From positions 1 through 47,180 of the forward strand of contig NZ_PKRO01000023.1 in the NCBI RefSeq assembly GCF_002855495.1: 47,180 bases of DNA, written 5' to 3'. Source of the DNA: Porphyrobacter sp. TH134 (GTDB lineage: Bacteria > Pseudomonadota > Alphaproteobacteria > Sphingomonadales > Sphingomonadaceae). The number at the start of each line of letters is the position of its first letter. Position 1 is the stretch's first letter. A program made the translations under genes and the position numbers. Below, piece after piece: positions 16,388 to 24,907 of this stretch. Below the pieces are notes generated by a model, which was not told the origin of the DNA, did no database searches, and saw nothing but the letters and a program-made list of their open reading frames with translations.

Positions 16388-16648
16388 CTGCGGCGGGGCA
16401 AACAGGGCCAAAACCGCGACGGACGGGCCATTTGCGCTATCTCCAGCGGTTGTCCGCGCTGCCGAACGCGGGTTACATTTCCTGACGCGGGCAGGTCGGA
16501 TGTGGTCTTCACAGGCGCTCCGGCCACCCTCGTCAAGGCCTCTGGGCCTATCGCTGCGACACGATGTTGGTCGCCCTCGCCCGCGTGTCCCCTGCCGGGC
16601 GTGCCGCAGCTTCGGCACGGCCCGACGATATGGAATGGGAGTTTGATG

Positions 16649-17179
16649 ATGACGAAACTCAAGCTGGCGCTGCTGGCCGGTGCCCTTGCTATGACGCCCG
16701 CGGCAGCTTTCGCGCAGGATGTCGGCGCCACCATTTACGGCAATGATGGCAATGCCGTGGGCACCGTTACGGAAGTCAACGATCAGGTGGTCGTGATCGA
16801 TACCGGCAAGCACAAAGCACCGGTTCCGGTCGGCATGGTGTTTGATGGCGAGAAAGGCAAAAGCGTCAACGCCACGCAAGCGCAGGTCAACACCATGATG
16901 GACGAGCGCACAGCGGAAGCCAACGCCAAGCGTGATGCCGCGCTGGTGCAAGGTGCATCGGTGGTGTCTGCTGGCGGAAGCGATGTCGGCACGCTGGCGG
17001 CTGTGGATCTGACCGCCGATGCCATCATGCTGCAAACCCCCGAGGGGCCGCTCAAGCTGAAGAAGGAGCATTTTGCGGTGAACCCGCAAGGCAAGCTGAC
17101 CGTGCTCTACAGCAGCGAGCAAATCGCCAGTGCAGCTTCGGGCGGCAAGGCGCAAACCGCAACAGGCGGCGCGCGTTAA
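16649..17179 (+). CDS. Small exported protein, unknown function
   Basis: There are two adjacent ATG codons (16646 and 16649); the SD GGGAG at 16637-16641 fits the second better. The product, about 176 residues, has a signal peptide ending AAAFAQ. A mature part follows with two similar segments (VGATIYGNDGNAVGTVTEVNDQVVVID and VVSAGGSDVGTLAAVDLTADAIML) that resemble a PRC-barrel-like repeat. A middle helix is rich in charged residues. I do not assign a function. A strong terminator follows 28 bases later. Confidence 0.75.
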   Translation: MTKLKLALLAGALAMTPAAAFAQDVGATIYGNDGNAVGTVTEVNDQVVVIDTGKHKAPVPVGMVFDGEKGKSVNATQAQVNTMMDERTAEANAKRDAALVQGASVVSAGGSDVGTLAAVDLTADAIMLQTPEGPLKLKKEHFAVNPQGKLTVLYSSEQIASAASGGKAQTATGGAR

Positions 17180-17207
17180 GCCAAGTTACCCGGCATGGGT
17201 GGGAATT

Positions 17208-17244
17208 GGGCTGCGCAAGGCAAGGCTTTGCGCAGCCCTTTTTT
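17208..17244 (+). terminator. Rho-independent terminator
   Basis: The stem GGGCTGCGCAA / TTGCGCAGCCC (11 bp) has a 9-base loop and is followed by TTTTTT (17239-17244). It ends the plus-strand transcript of the small exported protein, just before the convergent parC stop. Confidence 0.92.
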
Positions 17245-17251
17245 CCGGGCC

Positions 17252-19555
17252 TTAGTCAAACCGCCCTGATTTCGGGAAGCCCTGCGGCGGCATCCGTCCG
17301 GAAGCGCCGCGCGCGACCTTCCACATGCGGATTTCGGTTTCGGTGCGGGTGCGCTCGCCCGAGCCGCCCATCTTCCAGCTCAGCCCTTCGGCCAGCACGA
17401 AGGTGATCGCGTCCGACATCCCGCCATCGCGGTAACGCTGCAACTGCACACCCTGCCCGCGCGTCATCACCGGCAGTTCTTCCAGATTGAACACCACCAG
17501 CTTGCGATTGTCGCCGACACAGGCGACGTGATCGTGGGCATCGCCGATCTGTCGGATCACCTGAAGCCTTGCGCCGTCTTTCAGGTTGACCACCTGCCGC
17601 CCCTTGCGGGTTTCGGCCAGCAGCTCGTTCATTTCCGCGACGAAGCCTTTGCCGTGACTGGACGCAAGCAGCAGCTTGCCGCCGGGACGATGCACCATCA
17701 TCGCGCTGACACTGGCATCGCTTTCCAGATCGAGCATCGTGCGCACCGGCTCCCCAAACCCGCGCGCGCCCGGCAGCTTGTCGCAGCCCAGCGTGTAGAA
17801 CCGCCCGTCACTCGCCGCCAGCAGCAGCTTGTCGGTGGTCTGCGCGTGGAGGATAAAGGCCAGCCCATCGCCCTCCTTGTATTTGAACTCCTGATCCAAT
17901 GGCACATGGCCGCTCGCCGCGCGGATCCAGCCCTTCTGGCTGAGGATCACCGTCACGGGTGCTTTCTCGATCATCGCGTCCATGCTGAACACCGCTGTCG
18001 GCGCAGCTTCGGCGATCAGCGTGCGGCGGCGACCCAGCGGCGTGTCCTCGGCGTAATCCTTGCGAAGGGCGCGCAGATCACGCTTCAGCCGGGTGCGCTG
18101 CTTGGCCGGGCTTTCGAGCAGGGCCTGCAAGTCGGCTTCCTCGGCGAGCAATTCGTCCTGCTCCTTGCGCAGCTGCATTTCTTCCAGCTTGCGCAAAGAC
18201 CGCAGCCGCATGTTGAGGATGGCCTCGGCCTGCCGGTCGGTGAGGTCAAACTCGGCGATCATCACCGGCTTGGGTTCATCCTCGGTGCGGATGATTTCGA
18301 TCACCCGGTCAAGATTGAGGAACGCGATGATGTAACCGCGCACCAGTTCCAGCCGGTTCGCGATCTGATCCAGCCGGTGCTGCGCCCGGCGCTGGAGGAT
18401 ATCGATCTGGGCCCGGGTCCAGCTGTCGAGCAGTTCCTTCAGCCCCATCACCATCGGGGTCCGGCCAAAGCCCGGCTGCGTGTCGAGCACGTTGAGGTTG
18501 AGGCTGAAGCGGGTTTCCAGATCCGTCAGCTTGAACAGGCTTTCCTTGAGTAACTCGGGATCGACATTGCGGCTTTTGGGCACGATCACGATGCGGATCG
18601 CAGTGTCGCTTTCGTCGCGCACGTCTTCGAGGATCGGCAGCTTGCGATCAGCGATAGCCTGCGCGATCTGTTCGATCAGCTTGCCCTTGGGCACCTGATA
18701 AGGGATTTCGCTGATGACCAGCTGCCATTGCCCGGCGCCCAGCCGCTCAATCCCGGCGGCGATATCATCGGGGTCCTTGGCTTCGGGCGCCAGGAACCGC
18801 CCCCGCAGCCGGAAGGCGCCGCGCCCGGTGCGATAGGCTTCAGTTATCGCGGCCGGACTGTCGATCACCTGTCCGCCGGTGGCAAAATCGGGGCCGCGAA
18901 ACACCTCCATCAGCCGTTCATGCGTGACGCCGGGGTTGTCGATCAGCTCCAGTGTGGCGTCGATGATTTCCGCGACATTGTGGCTGGGGATGCTGGTCGC
19001 CATGCCCACCGCAATCCCGCTCGACCCGTTGGCGAGCAGATTGGGGAACAGGCCGGGGAAGATCTCGGGCTCGACCTCCTCGCCATTATAGGTGGGGATG
19101 AAATCGACCGTGCCTTCATCCAGCCCCGCCATCAGCGCCAGCGCGGTCTTGGTCAGGCGCGCTTCGGTGTAGCGGTAGGCGGCGGCATTATCGCCATCGA
19201 CATTGCCGAAATTGCCCTGCCCTTCGACCAGCGGATAACGCAGGCTGAAATCCTGGGCGAGGCGCACCATCGCGTCATAAACGCTCGCATCGCCGTGCGG
19301 GTGATACTTGCCGATGACATCGCCGACCACGCGGGCGGATTTCTTGAAGGCATCGGTCGGGTTGAGCTTCAACTGGCGCATCGCCCACAGCAGGCGGCGG
19401 TGGACAGGCTTCAACCCGTCGCGCAGATCGGGCAGGCTGCGCGCGGTAATGGTGGACAGCGCATAGACCAGATACCGCTCAGACAGGGCGGCATCGAAAG
19501 GCGCATCGACGATGGCGTCGAACGGGTCTGAATCGGTGGTAACAGGATCGGCCAT
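17252..19555 (-). CDS. parC: DNA topoisomerase IV subunit A
   Basis: ParC is the DNA-breakage subunit of topoisomerase IV, which decatenates sister chromosomes. The 767 residues show [57 protein letters not shown] and [10 protein letters not shown] with active-site Tyr129. A winged-helix/tower region and a shorter C-terminal propeller with GRxF-type motifs ([29 protein letters not shown]) follow. The start is ATG 19555; a longer open frame to 20182 is antisense to the PfpI gene. At the quinolone-contact positions the sequence has Ala90 and Asp94 (GDASVYD), where E. coli has Ser and Glu. Confidence 0.96.
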   Translation of the reverse strand: MADPVTTDSDPFDAIVDAPFDAALSERYLVYALSTITARSLPDLRDGLKPVHRRLLWAMRQLKLNPTDAFKKSARVVGDVIGKYHPHGDASVYDAMVRLAQDFSLRYPLVEGQGNFGNVDGDNAAAYRYTEARLTKTALALMAGLDEGTVDFIPTYNGEEVEPEIFPGLFPNLLANGSSGIAVGMATSIPSHNVAEIIDATLELIDNPGVTHERLMEVFRGPDFATGGQVIDSPAAITEAYRTGRGAFRLRGRFLAPEAKDPDDIAAGIERLGAGQWQLVISEIPYQVPKGKLIEQIAQAIADRKLPILEDVRDESDTAIRIVIVPKSRNVDPELLKESLFKLTDLETRFSLNLNVLDTQPGFGRTPMVMGLKELLDSWTRAQIDILQRRAQHRLDQIANRLELVRGYIIAFLNLDRVIEIIRTEDEPKPVMIAEFDLTDRQAEAILNMRLRSLRKLEEMQLRKEQDELLAEEADLQALLESPAKQRTRLKRDLRALRKDYAEDTPLGRRRTLIAEAAPTAVFSMDAMIEKAPVTVILSQKGWIRAASGHVPLDQEFKYKEGDGLAFILHAQTTDKLLLAASDGRFYTLGCDKLPGARGFGEPVRTMLDLESDASVSAMMVHRPGGKLLLASSHGKGFVAEMNELLAETRKGRQVVNLKDGARLQVIRQIGDAHDHVACVGDNRKLVVFNLEELPVMTRGQGVQLQRYRDGGMSDAITFVLAEGLSWKMGGSGERTRTETEIRMWKVARGASGRMPPQGFPKSGRFD

Positions 19556-19620
19556 GACCCCCTGTCTAGCAACCCGCCGCGGCCGCCGGGAGAGGGGTTT
19601 CCACAGGGTTCGGCCCTGAT

Positions 19621-19672
19621 GCCGCCCCGCCCCGGCCTGCCCTGTCCCGCCCCGCCCTGCCCCGGCCCCACC
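19621..19672. other. C-rich/G-rich tract in the parC leader
   Basis: The plus strand is almost pure C with single G/T breaks. The minus strand, sense for parC, therefore has at least six runs of three or four Gs in about 50 bases, ending 66 bases before the parC start. This fits the pattern for G-quadruplex formation. No gene is coded here; the 19556-19750 gap holds this tract and the PfpI leader. Confidence 0.5.
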
Positions 19673-19750
19673 ACGCACCACCGCGCCGGGCGGAACATCG
19701 CGGCCGCCGCGCCCCTTGGCCCATGCAATGTCACACACAGGAGACACAGC

Positions 19751-20308
19751 ATGAAACCGATCCTCATCATCGCCACCGACGGGTTTGAACAGTCCGAACT
19801 GATGGAGCCCCAGCGCCTGCTGGAAGAAGCCGGTGCCCAGACGGTCGTCGCGAGCCTTCAGGCTGGCTCGATCAAGGGTTGGAACGACAAGGACTGGGGC
19901 GATAGCGTCACGGTTGATCGGCTGATTGCCGACGTGGCAGCGGATGATTACGCCGCGCTGCTGCTTCCCGGCGGGCAGATGAACCCCGATATCCTGCGGA
20001 TGGACAAGGACGTGATCCGGCTGGTGCGCGACTTTGCCGCCGCGGCCAAGCCGATCGCGGCGATCTGCCACGCGCCCTGGCTGCTGATCGAAGCCGATAT
20101 CGTCAAAGGCAAGGTGGTCACCGCATGGCCCTCGGTCCGTACCGATCTCGCCAATGCGGGCGCCACGGTGGTGGACCAGCAAGTCGCGGTCGATGGCAAC
20201 CTCATCACCAGCCGCAAGCCCGATGACATCCCGGCCTTTACCGCCGCGCTGATCGACGCGGTTGGCCTCGGTAACGAAGGCGGCGCGGCCGAGCGCAAGC
20301 GCGCCTGA
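19751..20308 (+). CDS. DJ-1/PfpI superfamily protein (PfpI-type)
   Basis: The 185-residue protein has PfpI-type features: [15 protein letters not shown] with the conserved Glu, [14 protein letters not shown], and the nucleophile elbow AICHAPW with Cys106-His107. [19 protein letters not shown] and [15 protein letters not shown] follow. Members are described as stress-related proteases, deglycases or hydratases. An SD (AGGAGA) lies 10 bases before ATG 19751. It is divergent from parC and convergent with the ferredoxin gene, 4 bases away. Confidence 0.92.
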   Translation: MKPILIIATDGFEQSELMEPQRLLEEAGAQTVVASLQAGSIKGWNDKDWGDSVTVDRLIADVAADDYAALLLPGGQMNPDILRMDKDVIRLVRDFAAAAKPIAAICHAPWLLIEADIVKGKVVTAWPSVRTDLANAGATVVDQQVAVDGNLITSRKPDDIPAFTAALIDAVGLGNEGGAAERKRA

Positions 20309-20312
20309 CGCA

Positions 20313-20648
20313 CTACATCCGCCGCGCGTCGCTGGCTTCGCCCGGCACGCTGACGGTGAGCCCGTCCATCTCGCCCGTCAGTTCGATCTGGCATGACAGG
20401 CGCGAGGTGCGGCGGGCTCCCGCAGCAAAATCGAGCATGTCTTCCTCCTCTTCCGAGGCAGGCGGCAGGCGGCCAAACCATTCGGGCGCGACAATCACAT
20501 GGCAGGTCGAACACGCCATCTGCCCCTCGCAGGTGCCCTCCAGCGGCAAGCCTGCCGCCTGGCCTGCGCGCAGCAGATTGTCGCCCACCTCGCAGGCGGC
20601 GATCACCGGCTTGCCGTGCGGATCGACGAAAGTGACAGTGATGCTCAC
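20313..20648 (-). CDS. [2Fe-2S] ferredoxin, adrenodoxin type
   Basis: The 111-residue protein has cluster ligands Cys40, Cys46, Cys49 ([12 protein letters not shown]) and Cys86 (RLSCQI), the C-x5-C-x2-C spacing of vertebrate/ISC-type ferredoxins. The acidic stretch EEEED between them is the usual partner-docking helix. It overlaps the upstream cysteine-desulfurase stop by four bases (ATGA), which supports a role as electron donor in Fe-S assembly. It could equally serve a monooxygenase. Confidence 0.92.
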   Translation of the reverse strand: MSITVTFVDPHGKPVIAACEVGDNLLRAGQAAGLPLEGTCEGQMACSTCHVIVAPEWFGRLPPASEEEEDMLDFAAGARRTSRLSCQIELTGEMDGLTVSVPGEASDARRM

Positions 20649-21742
20649 AGGCCTTGCTCCTTGGCAGCGGCGTTGATCAGGGCGGCAGCGGTTTCGATGT
20701 CTTCAGGCTTCGTATAGCGCCCGAAACCGAGGCGGATAGAGGACTTTGCTTCGCCGTCCGTCAGCCCGATCGCGCGCAGGACATGGCTGGGCCGCCCCGA
20801 TCCGCTGGCGCAGGCACTGCCGGCGGAAAACATCACAGTCCGGCAGTCGCTCATCAATCGGCCCACATCAAGGCCATCCTTGCGGATGTTGAGATTGCCC
20901 TTCCAGCGATCAACCGCGCTGCCGTTCAGCGCCCAATCCGCAAACGCCTCTCGCGCAATGTTCCACAAATGTTCCACGTGAAACATTTGGTCGGAAAATC
21001 CCTCCTGCGCCGCCTGCGCCGCTGCGCCAAAGCCTGCGCAAAGGGCGGGCGACAAGGTGCCTGACCTAAAGCTAGCCTCCTGTCCGCCGCCCCACAGCAG
21101 GGGCTGGGGCGCGGCTGCATCCGGCCCGATCCACAGCGCGCCGATGCCCTTGGGCCCGTGGCACTTGTGAGCCGAGATCGCGATGTAATCCGCCGCCACC
21201 TCGACCGGGACCTTGCCATAGGCCTGGACGGCATCGACCAGCACTCTGGCCCCCACCTGGCGCGCGATGGCGACCACCGGGGCCAGCGGGTTGCGCACGC
21301 CGATTTCATTGTTGATCGCCATGACAGCGATGAGGCCGGTTGCAGGCGTGATCGCGGCTTGCAGCGCATCCAGATCGGCCCGGCCATCGGGGGTGACGGG
21401 CAGGATGGTGAAGCGCCGCCCCAGCGCTTCGACCACGCGCTGGCAATCGAGCACGGCGGCGTGTTCGGTGGCGAAGGTGATGACATCGCCCGGCGTGCCT
21501 TGCAGCACCATATTGATTGCCTCGGTCGCGCCGGAGGTGAAGATCAGCTTGCCGCCTGCAGGAAGCAGCGCCGCCACCCGTTCGCGCGCGGTCTCCACCG
21601 CGGCGGCGGCCATGCGGCCCATGCGGTGGGGCGAATGCGGGTTGCCGAAAGTGTCGCTGTCCGGCCCGCCCAGCCACCTGAGCATGGCTTCACGTGCTTC
21701 GGGGCACAGGGGCGTGGTGGATTGGTAATCGAGGTAGATCAT
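20645..21742 (-). CDS. Cysteine desulfurase (NifS/IscS-like), first copy
   Basis: This is a 365-residue class V aminotransferase-fold, PLP-dependent enzyme that takes sulfur from cysteine. Motifs are MIYLDYQSTTPLCPEA, FTSGATEAINM, ATEHAAVLD, NNEIGVRNP, the PLP lysine in ISAHKCHGPKG, and the sulfur-accepting loop SAGSACASGSGRPSHVL. ATG 21742 was chosen because upstream codons translate a palindromic repeat. It has an odd segment, SDQMFHVEHLWN, encoded by a parS site (20970-20985). It is followed by a ferredoxin gene and preceded by a second desulfurase. Confidence 0.93.
   Translation of the reverse strand: MIYLDYQSTTPLCPEAREAMLRWLGGPDSDTFGNPHSPHRMGRMAAAAVETARERVAALLPAGGKLIFTSGATEAINMVLQGTPGDVITFATEHAAVLDCQRVVEALGRRFTILPVTPDGRADLDALQAAITPATGLIAVMAINNEIGVRNPLAPVVAIARQVGARVLVDAVQAYGKVPVEVAADYIAISAHKCHGPKGIGALWIGPDAAAPQPLLWGGGQEASFRSGTLSPALCAGFGAAAQAAQEGFSDQMFHVEHLWNIAREAFADWALNGSAVDRWKGNLNIRKDGLDVGRLMSDCRTVMFSAGSACASGSGRPSHVLRAIGLTDGEAKSSIRLGFGRYTKPEDIETAAALINAAAKEQGL
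20970..20985. other. parS site, copy 2, inside the cysteine desulfurase gene
   Basis: TGTTCCACGTGAAACA is the classical Spo0J/ParB 16-mer. It is extended to AATGTTCCACGTGAAACATT (20968-20987), one mismatched pair from a perfect palindrome. On the coding strand it reads as MFHVEH, a peptide often produced when parS lies in genes. A partial copy, ATGTTCCACA, lies just before it (20959-20968). Confidence 0.92.
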
Positions 21743-21772
21743 CGGTTTCCCTATGCCTGACCTAACCCCTTT

Positions 21773-21856
21773 CGTCATCCCGGGCTTGACCCGGGACAAG
21801 GCTACCTTTCTTGTTCGCCGCAAGAAGCCTAGCCCCGGATCAAGTCCGGGGTGACG
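21773..21856. repeat. REP-like palindrome, family B full copy
   Basis: The arms begin CGTCATCCCGGGCTTGACCC and end with the complementary GGATCAAGTCCGGGGTGACG. The inner parts (ACAAGGCTACCTTTCTTG / CAAGAAGCCTAG) also pair loosely. It fills the gap between the two cysteine desulfurase genes, so it lies in their presumed common transcript or separates them. Confidence 0.85.
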
Positions 21857-21863
21857 ATGGGGG

Positions 21864-22934
21864 TTAAATGAGCGACCCCCAAGCCTCGGCAAACCGCTCT
21901 AGTTCCTCGGGCGTGGTCGACCACCCCAGGCTCACCCGGATCGTGCGCGCCGCGACATCATCGGGCACGCCAAAAGCATCGAGCACCCGGCTTTTCTTGA
22001 GTGTGCCCGAAGAACACGCGCTGCCCGCCGAGACGGCAAAGCCCATGGCGTCGAGGCGGATCAGCAGGGCTTGGGCACTGATGGTGGGGTGGGCGACGGC
22101 GAAGATGTGGGAGCATTGTGGCCCCATTACGATCCCCTCGCCCGCTGCCCAAATAGTCTGGCCGAAATCGAGCCGCTCGCTTTCGCTCGTCGCCCAGCTG
22201 TCCAGCCCGCCAGCCTCCAGTGCTGCTGCCATGCCCATCGCACCCGGCAGATTTTCGGTGCCTTGGCGATAACCGCGCTCGTGCCCGCCGCCCGGTTCAA
22301 GCAGGGAAAAATCACGCACCAGCAAAGCGCCGATACCAATCGGCCCGCCGAACTTGTGCGCACTGACCACGATCATGTCAGCATCAGGCAGCGGCCGCTT
22401 GCCCGCGCTCTGCGAGCAATCGGCAAGCAGCAACCCACTTGCTGCGCGCACCTGCCGCGCGAGGTCTTGGCTATGCTCAGAGCCCACATCGAGCATCCGT
22501 GTGCCGGTCTCGGAGTTGAGTGATTGGAGCGCGAAGATTGCTTTGCCCCGCCCCAGTGCTTCGCCAAGCGCCTCACGGTCAGGCTCCGCGCCAAAGGGCG
22601 GGATCGGAATAACCTCAGCATCCGGCGCCGCCCTGAACACCGCGTCATGCTCCACCGCGCTGACGATCCGGCGCTTCGCCTTTGCGCGGCCCAGCGCAAT
22701 CCACAAAGCCTCGCTCGCGCCGCTGGTGAAGATCAGCTCCCCGTCCCACCCCAACGACCGCTTGATCCGCTCGCGCGCATCCTCCAGCGCGGCGCGCGCC
22801 TTGCGCCCCTCTGCATGGGGCGAAGATGGGTTGGCCCACAGCCGGAACCCCTCTTCCATCCCGGCCCGCGCTTCAGGGCGCAGGGGGCTGGTGGCGGCGT
22901 GATCGAGGTAGACCCGGTCGGGAATGGCGCGCAT
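21864..22934 (-). CDS. Cysteine desulfurase-like protein, second copy
   Basis: The 356-residue PLP enzyme has VYLDHAATSPLRPEA, FTSGASEALWIAL, AVEHDAVF, NSETGTRML, the lysine in VVSAHKFGGPIG and the cysteine loop SAGSACSSGTLKKSRVL. All key residues are present, so it should be active, though it is clearly diverged from the first copy. The pair in series with a ferredoxin suggests Fe-S cluster assembly. No scaffold or suf genes are in the window. The start is ATG 22934. Confidence 0.92.
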   Translation of the reverse strand: MRAIPDRVYLDHAATSPLRPEARAGMEEGFRLWANPSSPHAEGRKARAALEDARERIKRSLGWDGELIFTSGASEALWIALGRAKAKRRIVSAVEHDAVFRAAPDAEVIPIPPFGAEPDREALGEALGRGKAIFALQSLNSETGTRMLDVGSEHSQDLARQVRAASGLLLADCSQSAGKRPLPDADMIVVSAHKFGGPIGIGALLVRDFSLLEPGGGHERGYRQGTENLPGAMGMAAALEAGGLDSWATSESERLDFGQTIWAAGEGIVMGPQCSHIFAVAHPTISAQALLIRLDAMGFAVSAGSACSSGTLKKSRVLDAFGVPDDVAARTIRVSLGWSTTPEELERFAEAWGSLI

Positions 22935-23029
22935 CCTGAGAAAAAATTGCGATTTCGGCGAGGCTGCCTATATAGGCCCGGCATTTTCCAGCGCCAGCCG
23001 GTGCCGCTTCTCGTTCATAAGGTTTACCG

Positions 23030-23686
23030 ATGCCCTCAGTCATCTTCCCCGGCCCCGAAGGCCGTCTCGAAGGCCGTTTCTCGCCCCCGCCGCGCCCGCG
23101 CGCGCCCGTGGCGATGATCCTGCACCCGCACCCCGAAGGCGGCGGGACGATGAATGACCGGATCGTGCAACGGCTCTACAAGACCTTCGCCGACCGCGGC
23201 TTTGCCACCCTGCGCTTCAATTTCCGCGGCGTGGGCCGCAGCCAGGGCAGCTTTGATTCCGGCGTGGGCGAACTCAGCGATGCGGCCAGCGCGCTGGACT
23301 GGGTGCAATCGATCCACCCCGAAGCGCAAAGCACCTGGATCGCCGGTTACAGCTTCGGCGCGCTGATCGGGATGCAATTGCTGATGCGCCGCCCGGAAGT
23401 GCGCGGCTTCATCTCGGTTGCGCCGCCCGCCAACATGTATGATTTCAGCTTCCTAGCCCCCTGCCCCGCCAGCGGTATCTTCGTGCAGGGCGCGGCCGAT
23501 ACGGTGGTGCAGCCGGGCGCGGTGGTCAAACTGGTCGACAAGCTGCGCACCCAGAAGCACATCACCATCCACCACGAAGAAATCCCGCGCGCCAACCACT
23601 TCTTTGAGAACGAGCTGGACGAGATGATGCGCGCGGTCGACAATTACCTCGACTTCCGCCTCTCGCCGGACTGCCCGATCAAGTAG
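23030..23686 (+). CDS. Alpha/beta hydrolase, DUF-type short family
   Basis: The 218-residue protein has the fold markers LHPHPEGGGTMNDRIVQ, LRFNFRGVGRSQG and nucleophile elbow GYSFG (Ser108). A catalytic Asp (GAADTVVQPG) and His (IPRANHFF) follow. The HPHP...GGTM motif marks the short bacterial group close to CocE/NonD-like hydrolases, of unknown substrate. It is divergent from the desulfurase genes and followed by a hairpin. Confidence 0.9.
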   Translation: MPSVIFPGPEGRLEGRFSPPPRPRAPVAMILHPHPEGGGTMNDRIVQRLYKTFADRGFATLRFNFRGVGRSQGSFDSGVGELSDAASALDWVQSIHPEAQSTWIAGYSFGALIGMQLLMRRPEVRGFISVAPPANMYDFSFLAPCPASGIFVQGAADTVVQPGAVVKLVDKLRTQKHITIHHEEIPRANHFFENELDEMMRAVDNYLDFRLSPDCPIK

Positions 23687-23697
23687 GTATTTCTGTG

Positions 23698-23723
23698 GGC
23701 GTGCCCGCCTCCTCGGGCACGCC
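23698..23723 (+). terminator. Hairpin downstream of the hydrolase gene
   Basis: GGCGTGCCCG and CGGGCACGCC form a perfect 10-bp stem around CCTCCT, 11 bases after the stop. Only AAAA, not T, follows on the plus strand, so the T-tract is missing. The remaining gap to 23890 holds no recognisable gene. Confidence 0.55.
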
Positions 23724-23890
23724 TGCAAAAGTTACGAATGGTTTTCAGTCGCAACTCGAAACCATTTCGCCCCTAGCAAAATTCATAGTACTTTCGTGAG
23801 TGAGCGGGGCCGGAGGGTTCGTGCTCGCTGCGTTGGTGTCATCTGCACTCCGGCCACTGCTCCCACGATGATGGAGAGAGGAGCCCCTGC

Positions 23891-24565
23891 ATGACATACG
23901 CTTCTGCCAATAGACGCCCCAACGCCGCCGCGCTTGCCGGAGCGCTGGGAATACCCGGTGCCTTCGGCGCTTTGCTGGTCGCCGGTCTTGCGGTGACCGT
24001 GGTGACCGTGCCCGACAAGCCCCGGCTTACGGGCGAAACCATCACGCAGGCCCCCCTGCCCCCACCGCCGCCCACGCCTGACAAGCCGCAGCCCGACCAG
24101 AAAGCCGCCGACAGCGCCCCGCGCCCCGCAGGGACGACGACAATCGCGCCGACCAACACCCTCATCATCGACCCCATCGGGCCGTTGTACGGTTCTGGCG
24201 AGCTGCCCGGCCTGCCGATCGGCACCGGCGATCTGGTCATCCCGCAACCCGTACCCAGCGCGTCCCCCTTCGACCCCGTCGGCGCGCGGCCCACAGGCAA
24301 TCAGGGCAAGTGGGTGACCAATCAGGATTATCGCCCGCGCTGGATCATGGAGGAAATGTCGGGCCGGGCCGCCTTCACCCTCGCCATCGATGCGCGCGGA
24401 CGGGTGACAGGTTGCACCATTACCCGCTCGACCGGGCACGCGCCGCTGGATGCGGCGACCTGTGATCTGGTGACCAAGCGCGCGCGCTTCGATGCGGCGC
24501 GTGACAGCAGCGGAAAGCCGGTCGCCGGAAGCTACAGCGGATCGGTGACCTGGCAGATACCGTGA
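23891..24565 (+). CDS. TonB-like energy transducer
   Basis: The 224-residue protein has one N-terminal membrane helix (about 20-42). A proline-rich periplasmic stretch (APLPPPPPTPDKPQPDQ) follows, and a C-terminal TonB-type domain from about residue 140 has RAAFTLAIDARGRVTGCTITRSTGHAPLD and TCDLVTKRARFDAARD. Such proteins link the inner-membrane proton gradient to outer-membrane receptors, but no receptor or ExbBD gene is adjacent. Its two cysteines (GCTI, TCDL) may pair. A GGCGCGCC hairpin follows. Confidence 0.85.
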   Translation: MTYASANRRPNAAALAGALGIPGAFGALLVAGLAVTVVTVPDKPRLTGETITQAPLPPPPPTPDKPQPDQKAADSAPRPAGTTTIAPTNTLIIDPIGPLYGSGELPGLPIGTGDLVIPQPVPSASPFDPVGARPTGNQGKWVTNQDYRPRWIMEEMSGRAAFTLAIDARGRVTGCTITRSTGHAPLDAATCDLVTKRARFDAARDSSGKPVAGSYSGSVTWQIP

Positions 24566-24572
24566 TGGGGGC

Positions 24573-24596
24573 TGGCGCGCCGGTTGCGGCGCGCCA
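24573..24596. terminator. Bidirectional hairpin between convergent genes
   Basis: TGGCGCGCC and GGCGCGCCA form a 9-bp stem around GGTTGC. It lies 8 bases after the TonB-like gene and 25 bases from the stop of the opposite gene, without a T-tract. Confidence 0.5.
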
Positions 24597-24620
24597 TTCC
24601 TCGCTCAGGAGGCTACCCCC

Positions 24621-24833
24621 CTAGTTTTCGCCGGCGGTCTTGATCTGTTCAATCGGTGCCTGGCCGCTGTCGCTGGGCACCGTCCAGATCAGCACATTGG
24701 CCACCGCGATCACCGCCAGCAGCACCATCAGCGCGGGGTTCTTGACCTCGCCGGTGCGCCGCCACAGGAAAAACGCGCCTGCCACCAGCGCCAAGGCCGC
24801 CAGCATTACGATCGAAAGCACAATATCGGTCAT
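24621..24833 (-). CDS. Small two-helix membrane protein
   Basis: The 70-residue protein starts MTDIVLSIVML (ATG 24833), with two hydrophobic helices (about 4-23 and 33-52) joined by a basic loop (WRRTGEVKNP). The tail SDSGQAPIEQIKTAGEN is hydrophilic. The positive loop predicts both termini outside the cytoplasm. The open frame continues upstream to 24896, but those codons lack membrane or domain character. The family is not recognised. Confidence 0.65.
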   Translation of the reverse strand: MTDIVLSIVMLAALALVAGAFFLWRRTGEVKNPALMVLLAVIAVANVLIWTVPSDSGQAPIEQIKTAGEN

Positions 24834-24907
24834 GCCCGCGGCCATAGCGCGCAGCGGCGGGCGGGCGCAATTGACTTGGGCGCAGCGGCTCGCCACACCT
24901 TGCGGCC

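Noticed and set aside
15179..17155. 658-codon minus-strand open frame
   Set aside because: Antisense to the CCA-adding enzyme gene and the exported-protein gene; composition is that of a shadow.
19556..20182. 200-codon N-terminal extension of ParC
   Set aside because: The extension is antisense to the PfpI gene; ParC homology begins a few residues after ATG 19555.
21685..21700. Third parS-like site (TTCACGTGCTT)
   Set aside because: Only the CACGTG core matches; the outer palindrome is lost.
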